From SZUA-217 sp034658975 (GTDB lineage: Bacteria; Actinomycetota; Acidimicrobiia; Spongiisociales; ZC4RG35): 11,321 bases of DNA. The translations under genes and the position numbers were made by a program. The DNA lies in the NCBI GenBank assembly GCA_034658975.1, contig JAYEGJ010000070.1, forward strand, positions 1-11,321. Direction: 5' to 3'. Positions 5,951 through 11,321 of this stretch are shown in pieces (within the stretch, counting starts at the first letter, position 1; every line of letters begins with the position of its first letter). Under the pieces are notes generated by a model. The model was given only the letters and a program-made list of their open reading frames with translations, was not told where the DNA came from and did no database searches.

Positions 5951-6741
5951 CCGACCGCCGCATCGGGCCGCTTCCGCTCGACGTTCCAGTCCCCGGGTCC
6001 AGTTTCACGGACTTCCTGGAGGCGATGGGGGCAGGTCCGGCTTTGTCGATTCCCGAAGGAGTGACGGTTCCCAGCGCCCCCGAGGGCACCACTGTCTTGG
6101 CCCTCCGCTACGGCGGGGGAGTGGTCATGGCCGGCGATCGACGTGCGACGGAGGGCAATCTGGTTGCCCACCGGCGCATCCGGAAGGTGTTTCCGTCCGA
6201 TCGCTACTCCGCGGTTGCGATAGCTGGAACCGCGGGCCTCGCCATCGACATGGTGCGCCTGTTTCAGGTCGAGCTCGAGCACTACGAGAAGATCGAGGGT
6301 CTTCGTCTCTCATTGGAAGGCAAGGCATCCTTCCTGGCCCGCCTGGTGAGAGGGCAGCTTCCCATGGCATTCCAGGGTTTGGCCGTCGTACCGCTGTTTG
6401 CCGGATATGACACTCGAGACGAACGCGGGCACGTTTACAGCTTCGACGTCGTCGGTGGGCGGTACGAGGAGACCGAATTCGGGAGCACCGGTTCAGGCTC
6501 ACGTCTGGCGCGCTCCTACCTGAGAACGGTTTACCGCGATGACCTCACCGGCGACGAGTCCACTGAACTCGCCATCAACGCCCTGGTCTCGGCTTCCCAG
6601 GAGGACACCGCCACGGGTGGGCCAGACCTCCGTCGCGACATCCTGCCCAACGTGGTCCGGATCGAAGCCGACGGAGTCGAAGAGCTTTCAGACGAGGTGC
6701 TCAGGCCGATTGCCGAGAGGGCAGTGGAGACAATCCGATGA
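5947..6741 (+). CDS. prcB: 20S proteasome beta subunit PrcB (threonine protease)
   Basis: This 264-residue precursor of the catalytic beta ring is an N-terminal nucleophile hydrolase. The propeptide is residues 1-47 and cleavage is expected in EG|TTVLALRY, exposing T48 as the catalytic threonine. In mature numbering the other active-site residues fall where they should: D17 (D64 in AGDRR) and K33 (K80 in RIRK). Further family text includes AGTAG (93-97), VELEHYEKIEG (108-118), GSGS (182-185) and ATGGPDLRRDILP near the C-terminus. The mature part, about 217 residues, is normal. The GTG start is chosen because it overlaps the pup stop; only a weak AAGG precedes it, so translation is probably coupled to pup. 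The stop overlaps the prcA ATG (ATGA). Confidence 0.97.
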   Translation: MTDRRIGPLPLDVPVPGSSFTDFLEAMGAGPALSIPEGVTVPSAPEGTTVLALRYGGGVVMAGDRRATEGNLVAHRRIRKVFPSDRYSAVAIAGTAGLAIDMVRLFQVELEHYEKIEGLRLSLEGKASFLARLVRGQLPMAFQGLAVVPLFAGYDTRDERGHVYSFDVVGGRYEETEFGSTGSGSRLARSYLRTVYRDDLTGDESTELAINALVSASQEDTATGGPDLRRDILPNVVRIEADGVEELSDEVLRPIAERAVETIR

Positions 6742-7409
6742 CCATTCCCTTTTATGTGGCACCAGAGCAGCTTGTTCGGGACAAGGCCGAATTCGCCCGC
6801 AAGGGCATTGCCCGGGGACGGTCGATCGTGGCCCTCGACTACAGCGATGGTGTTCTGCTTCTCGCGGAGAATCCCTCGACCGCCCTCCACAAGATCTCCG
6901 AGGTCTACGACCGCATAGCCTTTGCCGGGGTGGGTAAATACAACGAGTTCGAGACTCTGAGAAAGGCGGGTATTCGTCAGGCCGACCTGATGGGGTATTT
7001 GTATTCCCGCGACGACGTCACGGCCATGGGGCTGGCCACCGCCTTTGCCCAGACACTGGGAATGATCTTCACCAGGGACCCGAAGCCGTTCGAAGTCGAG
7101 TTGCTTCTTGCCGAGATCAGCGAGGACTCAGGGGCCCATCGGCTGTTCCGAATCACCTATGACGGAACTCTTTACGACGAGCGCAATTTCGTCGCCATCG
7201 GAGGCAAGGCAGAACAGCTGGCCGAATCCCTCGATGAGCTCTGGCGGGAGGGCATGAGCCTCGAGGAGGCCTTCGAGGCGGGGGCTGAAGCCTTCCGGCG
7301 TGCCGAGGGACGCGAGTCCGAGGGTTGGGAAGCTGCGGTGCTCGACGAGTCAAACGGGCGACGGACGTTTCGTCGTCTCGACACTGCGGAATTCACCAAG
7401 AGCGAATAG
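6738..7409 (+). CDS. prcA: 20S proteasome alpha subunit PrcA
   Basis: This 223-residue subunit forms the outer, non-catalytic alpha rings, whose N-termini gate the channel and whose inter-subunit pockets accept the GQYL tail of ARC. The N-terminus MTIPFYVAPEQLVRDKAEFA is typical of actinobacterial gates. Downstream are ARKGIARGRSIVAL (20-33), AENPSTALHKISEVYDRIAF (44-63), GKYNEFETLRKAGI, FAQTLGMIFT and the alpha-subunit KPFEVELLLAEI block. There is no propeptide or catalytic Thr arrangement. It is about 25 residues shorter than the mycobacterial protein, mostly at the C-terminal tail. The four-base ATGA overlap with prcB should help equal production of the two subunits. The gene ends this tightly packed run. 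Confidence 0.96.
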   Translation: MTIPFYVAPEQLVRDKAEFARKGIARGRSIVALDYSDGVLLLAENPSTALHKISEVYDRIAFAGVGKYNEFETLRKAGIRQADLMGYLYSRDDVTAMGLATAFAQTLGMIFTRDPKPFEVELLLAEISEDSGAHRLFRITYDGTLYDERNFVAIGGKAEQLAESLDELWREGMSLEEAFEAGAEAFRRAEGRESEGWEAAVLDESNGRRTFRRLDTAEFTKSE

Positions 7410-7413
7410 CCTC

Positions 7414-7456
7414 CTCCGCACCTTCGGCGGAGCCGGGGCGGAAGCGGTCGTCCCCG
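7414..7456 (+). terminator. Two adjacent GC-rich hairpins after prcA
   Basis: CTCCGC (7414-7419) pairs with GCGGAG (7427-7432) around a 7-base loop, and CGGGG (7434-7438) pairs with CCCCG (7452-7456). They begin five bases after the prcA stop and lie before the pafA -10. No T-run follows, so this would be a weak or non-canonical terminator, or an mRNA 3'-end stabiliser. Confidence 0.35.
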
Positions 7457-7472
7457 AGTGAAGGAACGGGTT

Positions 7473-7485
7473 TAGCCTGGCTGGG
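7473..7485 (+). promoter_or_regulatory. Candidate leaderless promoter of pafA
   Basis: TAGCCT (7473-7478) fits the actinobacterial -10 pattern TANNNT and ends six bases before the GTG at 7485. Transcription would then begin at, or within a base of, the start codon. No Shine-Dalgarno occurs at normal distance (the nearest purine run, GAAGGAA, is about 19 bases away), which supports a leaderless message. No clear -35 is seen. Confidence 0.45.
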
Positions 7486-8840
7486 TGGACAAGCGGATCT
7501 TTGGTCTGGAGAACGAGTACGGAGTCACCTGCACACTCCGCGGCCAGCGGCGCCTGAGTCCCGACGAGGTGGCCCGCTACCTGTTTCGGCGGGTGGTGTC
7601 CTGGGGTCGATCTTCGAACGTGTTTCTCGAGAACGGCGCCCGGCTCTATCTCGATGTCGGCTCGCATCCCGAGTACGCCACCCCTGAGTGCGACGATCTG
7701 GAGGACGTGGTCGCACACGACAAAGCCGGAGAGCGGATACTCGAGGGTCTCGTCAGGGGTGCCGAGGAGCGACTCGAGGAGGAGGGAATCAAGGGCGAGA
7801 TATACGTCTTCAAGAACAACACCGACTCCGCAGGAAACTCCTACGGATGTCATGAGAATTTCCTGGTCAGCAGGCACAAGGACTTCCACCGCACCGTCGA
7901 CGTTCTGATCCCATTTCTCGTCACCCGCCAGATCTTCCTGGGTGCGGGCAAACTGACGCAAACGCCGCGAGGCACGGCGTTTGCGATATCGCAACGGGCA
8001 GATCACATTTGGGAGGGCGTCTCATCGGCGACCACTCGATCCCGACCGATCATCAACACGAGGGACGAGCCACATGCAGACGCCGAGCGCTATCGCCGTC
8101 TCCATGTCATCGCCGGCGACTCCAACATGAGCGAGTACGCCACGTTCGTGAAGATGGGGACGATGGCTGCGCTTCTCCAAATGATCGAGCGAGACATCGT
8201 CTTCAGAGATTTGACCCTCGAGAACCCGATCAGAGCAATCCGAGAGATCTCCCATGACATGAGCTGCTCCCGGAAGATCAAGCTGGCCAACGGGCGCGAA
8301 CTGAGCGCGCTCGACATCCAGTGGGAGTATCTCGACCGCGCAATGCGATTCGCCAGAAGTCCCGGCTTCCCCCCGGAGGTCCAAAGGGCCGTCGATCGCT
8401 GGGAGCACCTGCTGACCGGACTGGAGAAGGATCCGATGACCCTCGACCGGGAGGTGGATTGGGTCATGAAGTACCGACTCCTCGAACGATATGCCGAATC
8501 CCGGGGCATCCCGATGTCGGATCCAAAGCTGTCGATGATGGATCTGGCCTATCACGACGTCGATCGCACCCGCGGGCTGTTCTATCTCCTTCAGAACAAG
8601 GACCTTGCCGAGAGGGTCGTCACCGACGAGAAGATCGCAACCGCCGTGATGCATCCGCCTCAGACGACCAGAGCGCGGCTTAGGGGAGCCTTCATCAAGG
8701 CGGCCAAGGCGGCCAAGCGGGACTTCACCGTCGACTGGGTCCATCTCAAACTCAACGATCAGGCGCAGCGCACCGTGATGTGCAAGGACCCGTTCAAGGC
8801 CCATGACGAGCGGGTGGAAAAGCTGATCGAGAGCCTCTAG
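7485..8840 (+). CDS. pafA: Pup-protein ligase PafA
   Basis: This 451-residue ligase activates the C-terminal Glu of Pup with ATP as a gamma-glutamyl phosphate and joins it to substrate lysine. It has the same carboxylate-amine ligase fold as Dop but lacks the Dop loop. Landmarks: GLENEYGVTC (7-16) with metal-binding E9 and E11; VVSWGRSSNVF (37-47); catalytic-region D57 in YLDVGSHPEYATPEC (55-69); FKNNTDSAGNSYGCHENFL (109-127); WEGVSSATTRSRPIINTRDE; and near the C-terminus DFTVDWVHLKLNDQAQRT followed by CKDPF. Length equals the family norm of about 450. The GTG start gives MDKRIFGLENEYG, the usual N-terminus. It is separated from prcA by 75 bases with hairpins and its own candidate promoter, so its level may be set apart from the proteasome genes. 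Confidence 0.97.
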   Translation: MDKRIFGLENEYGVTCTLRGQRRLSPDEVARYLFRRVVSWGRSSNVFLENGARLYLDVGSHPEYATPECDDLEDVVAHDKAGERILEGLVRGAEERLEEEGIKGEIYVFKNNTDSAGNSYGCHENFLVSRHKDFHRTVDVLIPFLVTRQIFLGAGKLTQTPRGTAFAISQRADHIWEGVSSATTRSRPIINTRDEPHADAERYRRLHVIAGDSNMSEYATFVKMGTMAALLQMIERDIVFRDLTLENPIRAIREISHDMSCSRKIKLANGRELSALDIQWEYLDRAMRFARSPGFPPEVQRAVDRWEHLLTGLEKDPMTLDREVDWVMKYRLLERYAESRGIPMSDPKLSMMDLAYHDVDRTRGLFYLLQNKDLAERVVTDEKIATAVMHPPQTTRARLRGAFIKAAKAAKRDFTVDWVHLKLNDQAQRTVMCKDPFKAHDERVEKLIESL

Positions 8841-8999
8841 TTGCCGGCCGACATTGGCCGAACTGCTCCCGGACTGCGAGCTGGGTGACTGGAGGGGATC
8901 ACTTCGAGGCGGCCGCGAGCCGACCTTGCTCGGACGGCCAAACAGACGCTGGTCGGCCGGGGCTGCCGCTCCCGTGTTACGAGGCTTAACGTGTGAGGG
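8841..8999 (+). promoter_or_regulatory. pafA-pafB intergenic region with candidate leaderless promoter
   Basis: This 159-base gap contains no plausible gene. TAACGT (8987-8992) matches TANNNT and is followed by seven bases and the ATG at 9000, the geometry of a leaderless start; no normally spaced Shine-Dalgarno is present. CCGGCCGAC (8844-8852) has its exact reverse complement at 8952-8960, so the two ends of the gap could pair in RNA. I saw no match to the PafBC-type damage motif (TGTCGGTG spaced eight bases from the -10) here. Confidence 0.4.
8911..8939 (+). terminator. Strong hairpin upstream of pafB
   Basis: GGCCGCGAGC (8911-8920) pairs with GCTCG (8928-8932) and CGGCC (8935-8939), giving a 10-bp GC-rich stem with a two-base bulge and a seven-base loop. 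It lies 71 bases after the pafA stop and before the pafB -10. It may end the pafA transcript in the T-less actinobacterial fashion, or be an attenuator; a T-run is absent. Confidence 0.4.
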
Positions 9000-9917
9000 A
9001 TGCAGAATGTCATCGAGCGAACTCTCAACCTGCTGATCTACCTTCTGGAATCGCCGGTGCCCGTCACGGCCGGCGACGTGCGGCACACCGTCTCGGGATA
9101 CGCCGGACAAACCGATGACGCCTTCCACCGCATGTTCGAGAGGGACAAAGACGTGCTGCGGAGGCTTGGCGTGCCGATCAAGCTTCAGCCGCTGGACGTT
9201 TGGGAGGTGGACTTCGGATATGCAGTCGATCCCGACGAGTACGCCGTGCCCGATCCCGGGCTCAACGAGGAAGAGCGTGCAGCCCTGTCTCTGGCAGCCC
9301 GGATGGTTCGGCTCGGAGGTTCCCACGCCGGCCTCGATGCATTGCTGAAACTCGGGGGCATCGAGCGAAGCGTTGGGTTGGAGCCAATCGGAGCGGATCT
9401 CGGCGCCGAGGCGGATGTTCTCGGGGATCTCTTCGGAGCCGTTACCGAGAATCGCTCCATCAACTTCGAGTACCGGGGAAACGAGCGAAGCCTGGAGCCT
9501 TACGGCCTGGCTCACAGGCGAGGCCACTGGTATCTCGTGGGCCGAGGATCGAGTGGCGAGCGGCTCTACAGAGTCGATCGAATCGAGAAGCTGACTGTCT
9601 CAGACGAGGCCGGGACATTCACCAAGCCGTCGGACTTCGATGTCAGGTCGATCATGGATTACCAACCATGGGAGACAGGAGAGGACCCGGAGGTCGAGGC
9701 CAAGATCAGGTTCGACTCCGACGTCGCCTGGTGGGCGGCGAGAACCCTCGGCCTGGGCGAGCCAGCCGGCGAGTTGGTCGCCTCGGTTCCGGTCGCCAAT
9801 CGGGACGCACTCGTGGGCTGGGTCCTCAGCTTCGGATCGTCTGCCGAAGTCATCGAACCGTCCGAGTTGAGAGACGAGATCAGGTCGAGAGTCCGATCCG
9901 CTCTGGGAAGCTCATGA
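9000..9917 (+). CDS. pafB: WYL-domain transcriptional regulator PafB
   Basis: This 305-residue protein is half of the PafBC activator, which drives a LexA-independent DNA-damage response in mycobacteria; ligand sensing is attributed to the WYL domains. Residues 1-60 form a winged helix-turn-helix (NVIERTLNLLIYLL, then FERDKDVLRRLGVPI). The WYL domain spans about 145-205 with W177-Y178-L179 in GHWYLVGR and the RVDRIEKL block (191-198). Residues about 230-303 form the C-terminal WCX domain. The ATG at 9000 gives the expected N-terminus and suits a leaderless start from TAACGT. The TGA overlaps the pafC ATG by four bases (ATGA), consistent with a heterodimer made from one message. PafB rather than another WYL paralogue is inferred from its position after pafA and its pairing with a second WYL gene. 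Confidence 0.92.
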   Translation: MQNVIERTLNLLIYLLESPVPVTAGDVRHTVSGYAGQTDDAFHRMFERDKDVLRRLGVPIKLQPLDVWEVDFGYAVDPDEYAVPDPGLNEEERAALSLAARMVRLGGSHAGLDALLKLGGIERSVGLEPIGADLGAEADVLGDLFGAVTENRSINFEYRGNERSLEPYGLAHRRGHWYLVGRGSSGERLYRVDRIEKLTVSDEAGTFTKPSDFDVRSIMDYQPWETGEDPEVEAKIRFDSDVAWWAARTLGLGEPAGELVASVPVANRDALVGWVLSFGSSAEVIEPSELRDEIRSRVRSALGSS

Positions 9918-10843
9918 CCAGTTCACGGACCGTATCGAGGCTCTCACGGATTCTGGCCCTGATTCCCTACGTGCTCGAAAAGGAATCCGCCGAGGTTGCA
10001 GATGTTCTCGAGAGGTTCGGGTATTCCAAGAGTCAGCTGACTCGTGACATCAACACCGTCTTTGTCTGTGGTCTCCCCGGGTATGGCCCGGGCGACCTCA
10101 TGGAGGCGTACATCGACGAGGACGAGGTGATCATCGATGCCGCCGATTACTTCACCCGTGCACCCCGTCTCACACCGACCGAGGCCCTCGGACTGCTCGC
10201 ATCCGGGATGACGGTGATTGGAATGGGGGAGGGCACCCCTGCTCTCGAGTCTGCGGTCAGGAAGCTGACAGAGGCGGCTATCCCGGATGCGGACAGCTCG
10301 CTGTCTGTTGATGTCCTCGACGAGACCGACACGGTTGGAGTGCTCAGAGATGCTGCCGCCGACGGAAAGGTGGTTCGGATCGTCTATCGCTCGGTCGGGA
10401 AGGAAGAGACCACGACACGCGAGGTGGAACCGTGGTCGGTGTTCGCCACTCTCGGAAAGTGGTACGTGATGGGCCACTGTCGCCTCGTCGATGACGAGCG
10501 CACATTCAGAGTCGATCGGATCAAAGAGATGGAAGTCCTCGAAGAGGGGTTTGAGCGGCCCCGTGAGATCCCCGACCCCGTAGTCGGATACACCGCATCA
10601 GAGTCCGATGTCACCTGTCTCATCGATCTGGGCCCGCAGGCGAAATGGGTTCTGGAGTACTACCCGGTAGACGTGATCAAGGACGGAGATGAGGTCACAA
10701 GGGTGCGCTTCGCTGCTCCCGACGCCGAAGTCCCGGCGAGATTGCTGCTGCGGCTGGGCGCGGACGCCACCTTGGTCGAGGGTAAGGAAGTGGCCTCTCG
10801 ACTCACTGCTTTAGGCAATGAACTACTGGCTATGTATGGATAG
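9914..10843 (+). CDS. pafC: WYL-domain transcriptional regulator PafC
   Basis: This 309-residue protein is the partner of PafB, with the same order of domains. The winged helix-turn-helix lies at about 5-60 (SRLSRILALIPYVLEKE, then YSKSQLTRDINTVFVCGLPG). The WYL domain covers about 140-205 with W183-Y184-V185 in GKWYVMGHC, so the third motif position is Val; F198-R199-V200-D201-R202-I203 follows. The WCX domain is about 228-307. The frame is open well upstream of 9914, but the ATG inside the pafB stop overlap gives the family N-terminus. Many actinobacteria carry tatA and tatC after pafC; here a zinc-ribbon gene follows instead. Confidence 0.92.
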   Translation: MTSSRTVSRLSRILALIPYVLEKESAEVADVLERFGYSKSQLTRDINTVFVCGLPGYGPGDLMEAYIDEDEVIIDAADYFTRAPRLTPTEALGLLASGMTVIGMGEGTPALESAVRKLTEAAIPDADSSLSVDVLDETDTVGVLRDAAADGKVVRIVYRSVGKEETTTREVEPWSVFATLGKWYVMGHCRLVDDERTFRVDRIKEMEVLEEGFERPREIPDPVVGYTASESDVTCLIDLGPQAKWVLEYYPVDVIKDGDEVTRVRFAAPDAEVPARLLLRLGADATLVEGKEVASRLTALGNELLAMYG

Positions 10844-10917
10844 GGGTCGCTAGACCTAGATGTCTGTCTTCAGTCGCCCACCCGACGTGCCGATCAGATG
10901 AGCACGTATGGGAGACC

Positions 10918-10922
10918 GGAGA
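10918..10922 (+). promoter_or_regulatory. Ribosome site deciding the zinc-ribbon start
   Basis: GGAGA ends six bases before the ATG at 10929 and supports that start. An in-frame ATG at 10908 would add seven residues but has no Shine-Dalgarno at suitable distance. The rest of the 85-base gap after pafC shows no convincing promoter. Confidence 0.6.
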
Positions 10923-10928
10923 CAAGAA

Positions 10929-11219
10929 ATGACGACCATCAAGACAACGTGTTCCCGCTGCGGTGATATTCACCTCACGCCGGACGACGTTTCGCTGGAG
11001 CTACGTCCGGGCGGTCGGGAAGGCGACTACCGCTTCAAGTGCCCAACATGCACTCAAAGCCAACGTCGACCCGCCAACTCACGAGTCGTAAGTGTTCTGC
11101 TCGCTACGGGCGTCCACTTCGAGGTCATCAATCCTGATCCGATCACCGAACGCGAGATCGAAGTGTTCATAGCCGCCCTCGAAACGGAACCGGACCCGGT
11201 CCGTCTCTTGGCCGGCTAG
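10929..11219 (+). CDS. Small zinc-ribbon protein of unknown function
   Basis: This 96-residue protein has two Cys pairs, C8-S-R-C11 near the N-terminus and C38-P-T-C41, which together would hold one zinc ion in a ribbon fold. The segment between the pairs is beta-rich and ends YRFKCP, as in zinc ribbons of transcription or nucleic-acid-binding proteins. After a basic turn (QSQRRPANSR) comes a hydrophobic stretch, VVSVLLATGVHFEVI (about 55-69), and an acidic helix, TEREIEVFIAALE. I recognise the general layout from unnamed actinobacterial proteins but no characterised family. It lies 85 bases after pafC on the same strand and may be cotranscribed, though nothing ties it to pupylation. Confidence 0.75.
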   Translation: MTTIKTTCSRCGDIHLTPDDVSLELRPGGREGDYRFKCPTCTQSQRRPANSRVVSVLLATGVHFEVINPDPITEREIEVFIAALETEPDPVRLLAG

Positions 11220-11321
11220 ACCCTTCCTCCCAGGGATAGTCGACGGGCACCAGGGCAGAGTGCTCCTCGATGTGAAGGTGGCGACTCGGGGGAGTCGCTG
11301 CCTTCGCCCGCGTATGGGGGC
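11220..11321. other. Right-end sequence with a perfect stem-loop; no gene assigned
   Basis: GCGACTC (11281-11287) and GAGTCGC (11292-11298) form a perfect 7-bp stem around GGGG, extendable by four pairs, two of them G-U. It lies 61 bases after the zinc-ribbon stop and could end its transcript, though no T-run follows. On the minus strand one frame reads HLHIEEHSALVPVDYPWEE, which looks protein-like and could be the tail of a converging gene cut by the window edge. That reading is too short to call. Confidence 0.3.

Noticed and set aside
8840..9000. PafBC-dependent DNA-damage promoter motif (autoregulation)
   Set aside because: The -10 elements at pafA and pafB lack a TGTCGGTG-like box eight bases upstream, so self-activation is not supported by sequence.
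8854..9036. Short frames across the pafA-pafB gap on both strands
   Set aside because: They have no good start context and no recognisable protein features, and they cover the hairpin and promoter elements.
8022..9527. A 501-codon open frame antisense to pafA and pafB
   Set aside because: It spans two well-identified genes and their gap on the opposite strand and shows no domain signature. Long antisense frames are expected in GC-rich coding sequence.
9200..9913. A long N-terminal extension of PafC
   Set aside because: It runs inside pafB in another frame and is Arg-, Gly- and Ser-rich, as out-of-frame GC-rich text tends to be. The ATGA overlap start gives the normal helix-turn-helix beginning.
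1..11321. CRISPR arrays, insertion sequences, tRNA or rRNA genes, attachment sites
   Set aside because: I saw no regularly spaced long repeats, transposase genes, terminal inverted repeats or recognisable structural RNA anywhere in the window.

Overview
The window is GC-rich actinobacterial chromosome, most likely from an uncultured member of Acidimicrobiia or a related deep lineage (the class is inference). The placement rests on a complete Pup-proteasome locus, an AbiEi/DUF559 protein of a typically actinobacterial type, and -10 elements spaced for leaderless mRNAs. Nothing in the window looks like a mobile element, CRISPR array, rRNA or tRNA.

Layout. Positions 1-1253 hold two minus-strand genes: an AbiEi-like winged-helix/DUF559 nuclease-fold protein that runs off the left edge, and a 98-residue protein of unknown function. 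A 38-base divergent gap follows. On the plus strand come a 30-residue membrane mini-protein, trmI (tRNA m1A58 methyltransferase) and a small Asp-containing ferredoxin. After a 101-base promoter region lies the core run arc/mpa (ATPase), dop (depupylase), pup, prcB and prcA (20S proteasome). All but the dop-pup junction overlap by one to four bases, and the 4-base dop-pup gap follows a strong ribosome site that sits inside dop. After 75 bases comes pafA (Pup ligase), and after 159 bases pafB-pafC (WYL-domain DNA-damage regulators, overlapping ATGA). The window ends with a 96-residue zinc-ribbon protein of unknown function.

How they work together. PafA attaches Pup through its C-terminal Glu to substrate lysines. 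ARC binds the Pup helix through its N-terminal coiled coil, unfolds the substrate and docks onto the PrcA/PrcB core through a C-terminal GQYL. Dop removes Pup. PafB and PafC activate a LexA-independent damage response. Pup already ends in Gly-Gly-Glu, so no deamidation step is needed. The pathway is known. The less understood parts are the arc-linked ferredoxin, the mini-protein coupled to trmI (similar in design to the Firmicutes stressosome peptide Prli42), the orphan AbiEi/DUF559 protein, and the control elements in front of arc, pafA and pafB.
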